A stretch of DNA of 57,328 bases from an uncultured Sulfurovum sp. (GCA_902727935.1 CACVAX010000001.1:1-57328); one strand, 5' to 3'; positions 42,825-52,451 are shown, numbered from the stretch's first letter. The notes: a model not told the origin generated them from the sequence alone. Numbers and translations are program-made.

Positions 42825-44313
42825 ATGATTTTTCCTTAGACATTTTAATAACATATGGCAATGAAGAAAGTTGGGCAATGCTTTTGAGTACTTCTTCTTT
42901 TTCTTTGCCTTCTACTTTTGGGTGAACCTCTTTGACCAGATGAAGCGTGTAATCAAAGATGTTTTTAAATCGTTTTTTTCGCATGTCAGCAAAAGAGGGA
43001 TATTTTATTTCGTATTCCAGTGGTAATTTTTTGACGTGGGTGATGTCTAGACCCAATTCAATAAGGTAAGAGACACTCTCATATGCCTTGTGCTGGTTCA
43101 TTGCCTCATCCAAATAAGCATTTAGCGAAGGGTCAAGTGATAGACCTGCCTCATAAAGGTATTTGAGTGAGGCTACTTGATTTTTATTGATAATTTCCAC
43201 AAGTGTATTGATATTGAGCATGGTTACTTTTGCTCCATCATTGACGGCATTTTGTAGGGTTTTGATATTTCCTTTAATGGCTGAAACTTTCATTTTAGCC
43301 AAGCTTTGAGCATCTTTAGAAACACCTCGCTTAGAAAAATAGAGTAAGTAATCATCATCTTCATAGTGATACGCCATTTCATAGGCATATTCTAAATCTT
43401 GCAGACGACTTAAAGCTTTTAGAAGAACGGTATATTTAAAACAAATTGCGTTTGAAATGCTAATTTTTTTAAAGGTTATATTAGTATTTAGCATGTACTC
43501 AAGTATCTCGTAGTCAACGGCTTTATAGTGGTGATTTTTAAACATTTTCGAATGGGTGCTATTCTCTTTTTTATGGGCGTAATAGCGATGAAGTGCTGAA
43601 TTAAGTGCTTCATTTTCATCAGCTCCTATTTGAAAGGCAAATTTCATCATTGTAATATTATTCATGCTTAGCCCCAGTCTAAAGAGACGTAATTTATCAA
43701 GTTGTCTCCAAGACTTAAATTTTTCGATGGAGGAGGGTTTTTCAAGATAATATTCAGAGATAAAAACTAAAAAATCTTCTCGTTTTGCACGTTTTCTTCC
43801 CCATTCATGGGTTAAACAAGAACCCATCCATTCAGTTAATAACATGTTGTTGTTAGCATGGATATCAAAACCATTTTCAATTAACAATTCTAATATTTCG
43901 GTTCGACCAAAATCTTGAATAGCAAATAAAAACAGTGACTTTGGTTTAGCCCCTTGGTCAATGGCTTGTTTGGCAAGGTGCAAGTCGTCGATATTCATGG
44001 CTGCTTGAAGCACTGCCATAAGAAGCGTTTCTTCTTTACAAGATTTAAAATTTGGAATTAAAAGGTGAAAATAGTGTTTATTTTTTTCAATGGCTCTTTG
44101 AAGCACAGCACCTTTAACGATTGCTCCATACTCTAAGAGTAGTTCAATAATTTGATGATGGTCTATTTGTATGGCTACATCCAAAGCATTGATGGCCGTT
44201 TTGATGTTAAAGTTGGGTTCAGCTCCAGACGCTAGTAAATTTTTTACATGATTTACATTGCCAGTTTTACATGCTTCCATGAGATGTTGATGAAGCTGTT
44301 GATTAGGTATCAT
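42814..44313 (-). CDS. Large ankyrin-repeat protein (paralogue 1)
   Basis: 499 residues, cytoplasmic. Ankyrin repeats cover ~10-175 (HQHLMEACKTGNVNHVKNLLAS, AINALDVAIQIDHHQIIELL) and degenerate repeats continue to ~450. From ~100 on it is a clear paralogue of the protein at 45657: shared FKKISISNA, ISYLIELGLDITHVK and AQLSSLPYV. It lies between the MoxR gene (10 bp upstream) and the VWA gene. Probably an adaptor that recognises a target for the ATPase (inference). Confidence 0.85.
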   Translation of the reverse strand: MIPNQQLHQHLMEACKTGNVNHVKNLLASGAEPNFNIKTAINALDVAIQIDHHQIIELLLEYGAIVKGAVLQRAIEKNKHYFHLLIPNFKSCKEETLLMAVLQAAMNIDDLHLAKQAIDQGAKPKSLFLFAIQDFGRTEILELLIENGFDIHANNNMLLTEWMGSCLTHEWGRKRAKREDFLVFISEYYLEKPSSIEKFKSWRQLDKLRLFRLGLSMNNITMMKFAFQIGADENEALNSALHRYYAHKKENSTHSKMFKNHHYKAVDYEILEYMLNTNITFKKISISNAICFKYTVLLKALSRLQDLEYAYEMAYHYEDDDYLLYFSKRGVSKDAQSLAKMKVSAIKGNIKTLQNAVNDGAKVTMLNINTLVEIINKNQVASLKYLYEAGLSLDPSLNAYLDEAMNQHKAYESVSYLIELGLDITHVKKLPLEYEIKYPSFADMRKKRFKNIFDYTLHLVKEVHPKVEGKEKEEVLKSIAQLSSLPYVIKMSKEKSFEH

Positions 44314-44323
44314 CTAAATCTCG

Positions 44324-45553
44324 TTATGCTTGAATGAGGGAGGCGATAAAGGGATTGGTCTGGTCAATATGTTTTACCAAGCCATCGGATACTTTTTGAC
44401 TGATACCTAAGTTATATTTTTTATCGATGTTATCAATAAATGTTTCAGCATCATCCAAACCAATTTTTATGGACATAATGTGTTCTTCCGAAGCGATTTT
44501 AAGAATAATGGCAAAGAAATCATCACTTATATGCACTGCTTTTAAGGCATAGAAAGCAGAGGTTAAAATATTCACCTGAGTGACGGGTTGTGCCTTATCC
44601 CAATTGGATTGTATGGATTCGATGAGGTCAAGGTAAGCAGGATTGTTACTTTTTTCTTTTAATAAATAGGAAGTAAACTCTTTTTCATCATTAGCACTTA
44701 AAAACCCTGCAAGTTGTTTTTCTATTTTTGAGAAACTTAATACATTCGATTTATTGATGTAGCTCATTAGCTTAGGGGCAACTTCTTTACTGGACACAGT
44801 CGAAAGAAGGGTGACTAAATTACTGGAGTGTTGATTGCTCTTTTCATAGGTATAGAGTAATCGGGAAATCATGTCCCATCTTCTTGGATCCATGCCTGGG
44901 TCACTCATATTATCTTCTGCACTCTTGAGTAAGAAATCAGCACGATTATCTTCAAGGTAGTTAATGATTAAAGGGTGTATGCGTTGTCGGTTTTGTTTGA
45001 TATCGTAGCTAAGAGCATAATTTTTTTTCCATGATTCCAGTGTCGCTCTGACTTTGACGATGGCCATTCGGCTTAGCATGGCTTTGTCCAGTGATTCAAC
45101 AAGATAGTCACCATCATCTATGGGATTTCCAGCTGCGACAATAAACAAAGAATCTGGTAACTGTATGCTGTCTGAACCAAACTCTTTTTTAAGGATTAGG
45201 TTCATTAAGCTTTGTAGATTTTGTGGTTCAGCACGGTTCAGTTCATCAATAAAAAGAAGGGTTTCTCTATTCTTTTGGTCATTTTGTAAGATTCTTGACA
45301 CCCAGCTAGGGATGGATTTATTGAATACGGTAAATTTTGTATCATTAAAACCAGCCACAATGTCCGTTGAAACAGTTCGACCATAAAATTCAATATGGTC
45401 TAATGATGCTACTCCCATAATGATGCAATCCATCTCTTTTGCTTTGGCATACTGCTCGATAATAGAGGTTTTCCCTATTCCAGATTCACCTTCTAAATAG
45501 GGAACAATTTGAGACTCTTTGTAGATATCTAAGTCTGAAAAACTGATATTCAT
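44324..45553 (-). CDS. MoxR-family AAA+ ATPase
   Basis: 409 residues from ATG 45553, with AAGGA six bases upstream. Walker A GESGIGKTS, Walker B LLFIDELNRAEP, sensor 1 VAAGNPIDDG, and SMNLILKKEF and LSRMAIVKV as in MoxR ATPases. The C-terminal ~150 residues are helical and unassigned. MoxR ATPases typically act as chaperone-like motors with a VWA partner; here the VWA gene is two genes downstream, with ankyrin genes on both sides. Confidence 0.9.
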   Translation of the reverse strand: MNISFSDLDIYKESQIVPYLEGESGIGKTSIIEQYAKAKEMDCIIMGVASLDHIEFYGRTVSTDIVAGFNDTKFTVFNKSIPSWVSRILQNDQKNRETLLFIDELNRAEPQNLQSLMNLILKKEFGSDSIQLPDSLFIVAAGNPIDDGDYLVESLDKAMLSRMAIVKVRATLESWKKNYALSYDIKQNRQRIHPLIINYLEDNRADFLLKSAEDNMSDPGMDPRRWDMISRLLYTYEKSNQHSSNLVTLLSTVSSKEVAPKLMSYINKSNVLSFSKIEKQLAGFLSANDEKEFTSYLLKEKSNNPAYLDLIESIQSNWDKAQPVTQVNILTSAFYALKAVHISDDFFAIILKIASEEHIMSIKIGLDDAETFIDNIDKKYNLGISQKVSDGLVKHIDQTNPFIASLIQA

Positions 45554-45656
45554 TGACAATCCTTGAAAATGCATTAATGCGATTAAGTTGCATTTATATT
45601 ATAGTAAACAGTTAAAAAATGGCTTAATTAGCTTATGATTAATGAAGTAGGTAGGC

Positions 45657-46865
45657 TTAGTGTGTTAACTTTTCCTTAGACCTGTGCATAACATAAGGCA
45701 ATGAAGAGAGTTGGGCAACTCTTTTGAGTACTTCTTCTTGTCTCTTCCCCTCTACTTTAGGGTAAACCTCTTTGGCAAGATGGAGCGTATAATCAAAAAT
45801 ATCGGTAAATCTTTTCTCCCACATATCAGCCAAAGAGGGATATTTTTGTTTGTATACTGTTGGCATGTTTTTTACATGGGTGATATCAAGTCCTAATTCA
45901 ATGAGGTAAGAGATGGTTTCATAAGCTTTGTGTTGTCGCATTGCTTGATCTAGGTATTGATTAAAAGAGGCATCCAACAGCAGACCTAAGTTATGCAGGA
46001 ATTTGAGTGATTCTATTTGGTTCTTATTTATAATGTCGACGATGATATCTTTACTAAGCATTTCTACATTAGCTCCATTATTTATGGCATTACGTAATGC
46101 TTTCATGTTCCCTTTAATAGCTGAAACTTTCATTTTAGCCAAGTGTTGGGCTTCTTTGGAAACCCCTCGGTCAGTAAAATCATTTAATAACTTTTCATTA
46201 TCATAGTTGAATGCCATTTCATAGGCATATTCTAAATCATGCATATGGCTTAGAGCATTTAAGAGTTCAGTGTATTTAAAACAGACTGCATTTGAAATTG
46301 TAATTTTTTTAAATTCTATATTTGAGTTGAGTAGATATTCAATTATTTCGTAGTCAACTTTCTCATGTTTATGCTTTATTTGTTCATGCGAATAATAGCG
46401 ATAAAGTGCCGAATTAAGTGCTTCATTTTTATCAGTTCCTATTAACAATGCAAATTTCATTACCTCAAGGTTATTATTGTTGAGTCCTATTTTAAATAAA
46501 AGTGATTTATCAGGTAGTCTTAAAGATTTAAATTTTGCTATTGACGCTGGTTTTTCCAGATAATAGTGTGCAATAAAAGCCAATAAGTCATGTCGTTCAT
46601 GTCTTTTGTTCCCCCATCCACTGATGACGGTTGATCCCATCCATTCGGTTAAAACCATGTTCTTATCAGCATGGATATTAAAACCATTTTCAAGTAATAA
46701 CTGGAGTATTTTAGTACTACCAAGATTTAGAATAGAAGAGATAAACAGTGACTTAGGGTTAGCACCTTGTTCAATGGCTTGTTTTACAAGATTAAAATCA
46801 TCTTTATTGATAGCTGTTTGAAGAGTATCCAGAAGAAGTTTTTGATGAAGCTGAGTTGTTGCCAT
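45657..46865 (-). CDS. Large ankyrin-repeat protein (paralogue 2)
   Basis: 402 residues, equivalent to residues ~100-499 of the protein at 42814 and lacking its N-terminal repeats. Shared stretches: QAIEQGANPKSLFI, NGFNIHADKNMVLTEWMGS, NSALYRYYSHE, AKMKVSAIKGNMKAL, ISYLIELGLDITHVK. It heads the operon, about 100 bp upstream of the MoxR start. Divergence is substantial but even along the length, so the duplication is not recent. No signal peptide. Confidence 0.85.
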   Translation of the reverse strand: MATTQLHQKLLLDTLQTAINKDDFNLVKQAIEQGANPKSLFISSILNLGSTKILQLLLENGFNIHADKNMVLTEWMGSTVISGWGNKRHERHDLLAFIAHYYLEKPASIAKFKSLRLPDKSLLFKIGLNNNNLEVMKFALLIGTDKNEALNSALYRYYSHEQIKHKHEKVDYEIIEYLLNSNIEFKKITISNAVCFKYTELLNALSHMHDLEYAYEMAFNYDNEKLLNDFTDRGVSKEAQHLAKMKVSAIKGNMKALRNAINNGANVEMLSKDIIVDIINKNQIESLKFLHNLGLLLDASFNQYLDQAMRQHKAYETISYLIELGLDITHVKNMPTVYKQKYPSLADMWEKRFTDIFDYTLHLAKEVYPKVEGKRQEEVLKRVAQLSSLPYVMHRSKEKLTH

Positions 46866-46925
46866 TTGAATACCTTTAGTTTTTAACTATTGTAACGAAA
46901 GTAAAGTTTTTTTACTGTTAATACA

Positions 46926-47177
46926 GTGTATCGGCATTTAAGTCTTTTTGTTAGCTGTGATTTGGTATTATTGGTGCAAGATGACAATAAGAAAGCGTAT
47001 TATATTTTGGTAGACAATGATGCCCCTGTCTTTAAGATATGTCCAAAATGTCAAATGGTTGGAGTAGAAGATGTAAGCAGTGAACAACGTAAGATTCTTT
47101 GTGAGATAATGAAGCCTAACAAGCATCAAAAAGCTCCTTTTGTGGTGTTGCATAAGGTTTGTGATAAATGTCAGTAA
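46926..47177 (+). CDS. Small protein with two CxxC knuckles
   Basis: 83 residues from GTG 46926; the start is uncertain because no good RBS is seen and a TTG near 46964 is also possible. CPKC and a C-terminal CDKC could bind one zinc or iron. The middle (AYYILVDNDAPVFKI, VEDVSSEQRKILCEIMK) looks like real protein, but I recognise no family. It sits between the divergent ankyrin gene and apbE. Confidence 0.5.
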   Translation: MYRHLSLFVSCDLVLLVQDDNKKAYYILVDNDAPVFKICPKCQMVGVEDVSSEQRKILCEIMKPNKHQKAPFVVLHKVCDKCQ

Positions 47178-47183
47178 AGATGG

Positions 47184-48116
47184 TTACTTAAGCCATTTAA
47201 TTCTTACTAACTCTGCAAAATTTCCATAAATAATATGCCCATTAGGTTTTACTAACACATAAGCGATATGAGGATTATTCACCAAAAAGCCTAAAGCCTC
47301 CTTTTCTGACATGACTCCAATAGCTGTAGCCATAGCATCTATAAGCGTGTTGTTTTGTTTGGTTATGAGTGTAATTGAAACAAAACTTCTGCCTTGTTTT
47401 TTTATTTTAGGGTTGATGAGATGATGGTGTTTTTTACTTTTTACATAACGCCTATATGTTCCTGAAGTACTTATGGAAATATTTGGATGTAAGGTTTGTA
47501 GTTTTGCAAAAGGTTTCTCTTTAAAGGGGGAATCGATATAAATCGTTGTAGGGTGAAGTGCTTGGATGTCACCAGAGAGAGCGATGAGTCCATAGCTTAT
47601 ATTTTGTTCTCGGTAGTAGTTCGCAACTTTGTCTACCCCATAGCCTTTACCCATGCCTCCTAAGTCCAGTGTGGTATTTTTATCGAGTGTAATAATATTT
47701 TTTTTAATATGAATTCCACTTATATTGGTATTGGCACTTTTTAGTGCTTTTTGACTAGGAATTTTTTCATCTTCTCCAAAGTTATAAAGTTTTTTTGTAA
47801 TCGAACCAATAGTAATGTTAAAAAAACCATTGCTTTTTGTGTAAAATACTTGACTTTTTTGAATGCTTTCTAGTAAATACTTATCTGCTTTTACAGTTTT
47901 GTTTTGATTAAGTTGATAAAGTAGAGCATGTTTATTATAAGAAGAGAGAGAGTGTTCTATCTCTTTTAAAAGTTTAAATCCATGACTAATGTTTTGTTCT
48001 TGTTTACTTTGAAGTGTTATGCTTGTAAAAGTACCCATGATTATTTGTTCTCTTTGGGTAGTTTCGGCTTTTATAAAAATGAAAATGATAAACATTATTA
48101 AAATTATTCGTTTCAT
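47184..48116 (-). CDS. apbE: FAD:protein FMN transferase
   Basis: 310 residues with an N-terminal signal sequence (~1-17). Family motifs: GTFTSITLQ, LGGMGKGYGVDKV, ALSGDIQAL, STSGTYRRY and the metal site DAMATAIGVM. In the periplasm it moves FMN from FAD to a Thr of target proteins. The only recognised target in the window is the FMN-binding protein at 39535 (Thr152); others such as Nqr/Rnf subunits may be elsewhere in the genome. It is transcribed divergently from the OprD-like porin. Confidence 0.93.
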   Translation of the reverse strand: MKRIILIMFIIFIFIKAETTQREQIIMGTFTSITLQSKQEQNISHGFKLLKEIEHSLSSYNKHALLYQLNQNKTVKADKYLLESIQKSQVFYTKSNGFFNITIGSITKKLYNFGEDEKIPSQKALKSANTNISGIHIKKNIITLDKNTTLDLGGMGKGYGVDKVANYYREQNISYGLIALSGDIQALHPTTIYIDSPFKEKPFAKLQTLHPNISISTSGTYRRYVKSKKHHHLINPKIKKQGRSFVSITLITKQNNTLIDAMATAIGVMSEKEALGFLVNNPHIAYVLVKPNGHIIYGNFAELVRIKWLK

Positions 48117-48162
48117 AAATATGATTTTAGCTAAAGTCTTATAAATAGTTTAGGAGTTACGT

Positions 48163-49299
48163 TTGAAAAATGTGATATTGGGATTAATTGTATTATTGAC
48201 GCTTGGAGTAGAAGCTGTTGAAAATAGTGATTATGAATTGAATGGCTATATAAGAGGAACTTACCATATACATGATATTAAAAATGATAAAAAATATGAA
48301 GATGATGCCATTGGTGGAAAACTTCATTATGAAACACCTTCTTATGAAGGAATGAAATTGGGTACTAGTCTCTATTTTACAAGTAAATTATTTAATGATG
48401 ATAACAGTGATATTATTCCTTTACGTGGTGAGTACGAAAAGTCTTATACTATTTTGGGTGAGCTTTATTTAGAAGGAAAGCTTGGAGAGACACGTTTAAA
48501 AATAGGTCGTCAAGAGTTAAATACTCCTTTTGCAGATATGGATGATATTGGGATGGTACCTAATACTTTTGAAGGACTTACTTTAGTTAATAATGATGTA
48601 GAAAATTTAGAACTTTTTGTAGGACAGATTAATAAAATGTCTGGGGTAGGGGCTGAAGTTGTTGATGAGTTTACACGTGTGAATGGTTCGGATAATATGC
48701 AAATTGTAGGAGCTACTTACAGTGGCATTGATAAGGTAACTTTAGATGCTTGGTATAACCGATTAAAAAATGCTGAAATTGATGGCATTGCTTATTTAGC
48801 GTCAAATTATGAAGATAATTTTCAAAACTATAATTATGCTTTGGGTTTACAATATGCTCATCAATCTTATTTACTAGGAGAAGATACTGAAGTGTTTGGT
48901 GCTAAATTAGACCTTGGTTTCCAAAATCTTGGTGTCATTCTTACGGGAGCTTATAATAAAATCAACGGTAATGTAGCCAGTAGTGGTTTTGGTGGAGGTC
49001 CATTTTTTTCTGCTTCAGAATTCTTAGTGATTGACAATGCTGGTAAAGATACGCATACAAAAAGCTTTGGTGTAGAACTTGATGCGTCAACTTTAGGAGT
49101 GAATGACTTGACATTAGGCTTAGGAAAAATGTATATTGAAACCGAAGATAAGAAAAAAGCCAGTGAATTTGATGTCTGTGCCTCTTATGCTATTAACGAA
49201 AAATTGATTATAGACATGGTTTATGCGTATTTAAAACCTGAAACGGTTGGAATTCGTAATGCAGAACATCTTCATGTGTATGTTAATTACAATTTTTAA
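48163..49299 (+). CDS. OprD-like outer-membrane porin
   Basis: 378 residues; TTG start with TAGGAG upstream. Signal peptide ~1-18 (ending GVEAV), then a barrel with features of the OprD-type porins common in Campylobacterota: YELNGYIRGTYH, ETPSYEGMKLGTSLYFTS, RLKIGRQELNTPFADMDD, PNTFEGLTLVN and the C-terminal HVYVNYNF. Substrate unknown. It lies just before feoAB, but a Fur-like box separates them. Confidence 0.87.
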   Translation: MKNVILGLIVLLTLGVEAVENSDYELNGYIRGTYHIHDIKNDKKYEDDAIGGKLHYETPSYEGMKLGTSLYFTSKLFNDDNSDIIPLRGEYEKSYTILGELYLEGKLGETRLKIGRQELNTPFADMDDIGMVPNTFEGLTLVNNDVENLELFVGQINKMSGVGAEVVDEFTRVNGSDNMQIVGATYSGIDKVTLDAWYNRLKNAEIDGIAYLASNYEDNFQNYNYALGLQYAHQSYLLGEDTEVFGAKLDLGFQNLGVILTGAYNKINGNVASSGFGGGPFFSASEFLVIDNAGKDTHTKSFGVELDASTLGVNDLTLGLGKMYIETEDKKKASEFDVCASYAINEKLIIDMVYAYLKPETVGIRNAEHLHVYVNYNF

Positions 49300-49332
49300 T
49301 TAGAATAAGTATGATTTTATGATTAATTAAGT

Positions 49333-49347
49333 TGATAGTGACTATCA
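49333..49347. promoter_or_regulatory. Fur-box-like palindrome upstream of feoA
   Basis: TGATAGTGACTATCA is a perfect 7-1-7 inverted repeat, close to the Fur consensus and to the box at 38533 (TGATAGTTATTATCA). It lies 32 bases before the feoA ATG, well placed for repression by iron. Confidence 0.78.
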
Positions 49348-49379
49348 TCTCCAAAATATTGAGTCAAGGAAAATAATTG

Positions 49380-49616
49380 ATGAAACTTTCAGATTTACAT
49401 AAGGATGATCAAGCCCTTATTATTGGTATAGGAACAGATGAAGAGTTAAAAGCACGTTTGTTTTCATTTGGTATTGCAAGAGGTACAAAAATCAGTATAG
49501 AAGCTTGTTCTTTAGGAAAGCAGACTGTTGAGATTATGGCTGAAGATACCTTGATTGGATTACGTATGAGTGAAGCCCAAAAGATAGAAGTTGAATTTCT
49601 GAAAGCAAGTAAGTAA
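49380..49616 (+). CDS. feoA: Ferrous iron transport protein A
   Basis: 78 residues from ATG 49380 (AAGGAAAATA upstream); a TTG directly before it is less likely. SH3-like FeoA: MKLSDLHKDDQALIIGIG, RLFSFGIARGTKI, TLIGLRMSEAQKIEV. It regulates or supports FeoB. Its stop overlaps the feoB ATG (TAATG). Confidence 0.95.
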   Translation: MKLSDLHKDDQALIIGIGTDEELKARLFSFGIARGTKISIEACSLGKQTVEIMAEDTLIGLRMSEAQKIEVEFLKASK

Positions 49617-51721
49617 TGGATACCATCAAAGTTGTATTGGCAGGTCAGCCCAATGTTGGTAAGTCAATGCTTATTAACACCATGTCTGGTTCAAATGCTT
49701 TAAAAGTTGGGAATTTTTCAGGGGTAACCGTAGAGAAAACAGAAGTATCATTTCATCATGATTCACATACTTTAGAAATGGTTGATTTGCCAGGGACGTA
49801 TTCGATTTCTGGTTTTACCCAAGAAGAGAAAGTTGCACATACGTATTTGCTCAATGAAGAGTATGATGTTATTATTAATGTTTTAGATTCTACGCATCTA
49901 CAAAGAAATTTACTTTTGACCTTAGAGCTTTTAAAACTCAATAAAAAGATGGTTTTAGCTCTCAATATGGCAGATGAAGCTCAAAAAGAGCATTTAGAGA
50001 TAGATATTGCTAAGATTGAAGCCATTACAGGTGTACCAACCATTTTAGTTTCTGCTAACTCTGGTGAAGGTATCGAAGAATTATTGCATCGGGTACATGA
50101 AGTTTATGATTCAAAAAACAGAAGCGTCTCCAATATTGTCTATTCCGAACCTTTGGAAGAAGAGATTTTGGAACTTTCAAATTTTATGGATGAAAAAGGT
50201 TTTCAATTACGTGATTTAACTTCACGTGAAATGGCAATTCGTATTTTATTTGAAGACAAAGACCTTTATGAAGAGTTGCATGTTCAGCCGATTATTGCTG
50301 AACTTCAACCACGTATTGTGGCTGCGTTGGAACATATTTATAAACATCACGAAACCAAAAATGTGTCTGACATTAAAGCCAATGAATACATTGCCATTGC
50401 TCGAGGTATTCGGATGGAAACAGTCAAATGTAAAAAAATTAAAAAAAGTAAAAATAGTACCCAAAAAATTGATGATATTTTACTTAATAAATTTATTGGT
50501 ATTCCCATATTTCTCTTTTTTATGTGGGGACTATTTCAACTTACCTTTGAGATAGGTTCTATTCCTATGGATTGGATCGAAGCTGGAATGGGGGCTTTTG
50601 GAGATTGGATAGGCTCACTCATTCCTCATGAAGCAACACGTTCTTTAATTGTTGATGGAATTATTGCTGGGGTAGGAGCTGTTTTACTCTTTTTACCAAA
50701 TATTATTATTTTATACATTGGAATTGCTCTTTTAGAAACCACAGGTTATATGAGTAGAGTAGCTTTTTTATTAGATGGTTTCTTTCATAAGTTTGGCTTA
50801 CATGGTAAAAGTTTTATTCCTTTGGTTACAGGTTTTGGCTGTTCTGTACCTGCCTATATGTCGACTCGAACGCTCAAAAATGAGAAAGATAGATTAATTA
50901 CTCTTTTCATTATAGGGTTTATGTCTTGTGGGGCAAAGATGCCTGTTTATGTTCTATTTGTAGGGGTCTTCTTTGCACCTGAAGAAGCTGGAAATATTTT
51001 ATTTATAATTTATCTTGCAGGAGCATTTCTTGGCTTGATTATGGCAAAGGCACTTAGACTTTTTGTTTTTAAAGGTGAAGCAGAACCATTTGTAATGGAA
51101 ATGCCAAAATATAGACTGCCTTCGTTCTCTCTGATTTGGCATACTGTTTATAATAAAGCTTTGAGCTATTTAAAGAAAGCTGGTACATTTATTTTGGCTG
51201 CTTCCATGTTAATTTGGTTTGCATCAACTTATCCAAAACAGCCTCTTTTTGATACTGAATACGCATCTAAAATAGAACAAGCTGGAGAAGATAAACTATT
51301 AGTCTCTTCATTAGAAAATGAATTAAAATTGAAGAAGCTTGAAAACTCTTATCTCGGACAAATAGGGAAAGCAACCGAACTGGTTTTTGCACCTCTTGGA
51401 TTTGACTGGAAAATGACGGTGGCATTAGAAACAGGTTTGGCAGCCAAAGAGGTTGTGGTTTCAACTTTAGGGGTTCTTTATGCCATTGGTGATGAAGTAG
51501 ATGCAGAAAATAGTACCTTACAAGAAAAATTACGTGAGAACATTAGTTTCGCTTCTGCTATGGCATTTATTGTTTTTGTAATGATTTATCTACCATGTTT
51601 AGCAGCCTCCATGGTGTTTGCTAAAGAAGCTGGAGGCTATAAATATTTGGTTTATCTTTTTGTATTTACTTCGGTGACGGCTTGGGTTCTTTCGTTTATT
51701 ACTTATAGGATTTTGGTGTGA
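49616..51721 (+). CDS. feoB: Ferrous iron transporter B
   Basis: 701 residues. The N-terminal G domain (~1-165) has G1 GQPNVGKS, G3 DLPGTYSIS, and G4 as ALNMADEA, where the usual NxxD is read as NMAD. The membrane part has Gate motifs (LPNIIILYIGIALLETTGYMS; PLVTGFGCSVPAYMSTRTL; GLAAKEVVVSTLGV). It imports Fe(II) across the inner membrane. Length is typical for Campylobacterota FeoB, slightly shorter than in E. coli. Iron control is expected from the box at 49333. Confidence 0.96.
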   Translation: MDTIKVVLAGQPNVGKSMLINTMSGSNALKVGNFSGVTVEKTEVSFHHDSHTLEMVDLPGTYSISGFTQEEKVAHTYLLNEEYDVIINVLDSTHLQRNLLLTLELLKLNKKMVLALNMADEAQKEHLEIDIAKIEAITGVPTILVSANSGEGIEELLHRVHEVYDSKNRSVSNIVYSEPLEEEILELSNFMDEKGFQLRDLTSREMAIRILFEDKDLYEELHVQPIIAELQPRIVAALEHIYKHHETKNVSDIKANEYIAIARGIRMETVKCKKIKKSKNSTQKIDDILLNKFIGIPIFLFFMWGLFQLTFEIGSIPMDWIEAGMGAFGDWIGSLIPHEATRSLIVDGIIAGVGAVLLFLPNIIILYIGIALLETTGYMSRVAFLLDGFFHKFGLHGKSFIPLVTGFGCSVPAYMSTRTLKNEKDRLITLFIIGFMSCGAKMPVYVLFVGVFFAPEEAGNILFIIYLAGAFLGLIMAKALRLFVFKGEAEPFVMEMPKYRLPSFSLIWHTVYNKALSYLKKAGTFILAASMLIWFASTYPKQPLFDTEYASKIEQAGEDKLLVSSLENELKLKKLENSYLGQIGKATELVFAPLGFDWKMTVALETGLAAKEVVVSTLGVLYAIGDEVDAENSTLQEKLRENISFASAMAFIVFVMIYLPCLAASMVFAKEAGGYKYLVYLFVFTSVTAWVLSFITYRILV

Positions 51722-51731
51722 AATTTAATTA

Positions 51732-52172
51732 ATGTACCTTTGGAAAATTAAAAACTTAAAACAAGAGATAATAGAAGGTAGTGTTACAAGTAAAGATTAC
51801 GTCTTATACTTGACACTATTTTTAGCTCTTTATATGGCATTATTTGTACAAGCCATTATTCAAATAAACAGTTTATGGAACATGGAAATGGTTGTGCTTC
51901 AAGTTATTATTTCTATTCTAGGTATAGCATACGCTTACTATAATAGTAAGAGAAAAGCACTTTTTATAAAAGATTTTACTTCAGTAGGTTGGGTATTTTT
52001 ACTGCGTTCACTTTTTTTTATGTCTATTGGAATGTTAAATCTTTATGTGATGACTTCGCTTTTTGGGCTTGATGAGTTATTTTCTGCGAAAAATGCTATA
52101 ATCGTTGCGATGATTTTTGAAATTTTGCTCTACTGGCGTATAGGGTCACATATAGCAAGTTTAAAATCTTAG
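51732..52172 (+). CDS. Four-TM membrane protein downstream of feoB
   Basis: 146 residues, start 10 bases after feoB. Four hydrophobic helices (~25-46, 53-70, 85-108, 118-138). No motif or family recognised. Position suggests co-transcription with feoAB, but whether it helps iron transport is open. Confidence 0.7.
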   Translation: MYLWKIKNLKQEIIEGSVTSKDYVLYLTLFLALYMALFVQAIIQINSLWNMEMVVLQVIISILGIAYAYYNSKRKALFIKDFTSVGWVFLLRSLFFMSIGMLNLYVMTSLFGLDELFSAKNAIIVAMIFEILLYWRIGSHIASLKS

Positions 52173-52196
52173 ATTTATAAAGTAAAAAGGTTTTTT

Positions 52197-52451
52197 ATGT
52201 GTCTCTCTTCTTTTGTTAAATACATGTTCTTATCTATTACGGTTGGAACTTTGGTTATTTTTGCTATCTTTTTTGAAAATATTTACTATTTTATTCCAGC
52301 GATGGTTGCTGCTATTATGCAGAGTAAAATGCTTTGTGCTAAATGTAAAACACCCATTTTAAAAGATAAAAATGGTTGGTATGTTTTTACTGTACGTCCA
52401 ACTTGTAGAACTTGTGGGCATGATACCATGATTTGTGATAAGAAGAAATAG
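52197..52451 (+). CDS. Small membrane protein with zinc-ribbon-like Cys pairs
   Basis: 84 residues. Two hydrophobic stretches (~8-25, 28-42) and a C-terminal ribbon CAKC-x22-CRTC followed by CGH..ICDKKK; four of the cysteines could bind Zn or Fe. Family not recognised. RBS AAAAAGG before ATG. Continues the feoAB direction, 24 bp after its neighbour. Confidence 0.68.
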   Translation: MCLSSFVKYMFLSITVGTLVIFAIFFENIYYFIPAMVAAIMQSKMLCAKCKTPILKDKNGWYVFTVRPTCRTCGHDTMICDKKK

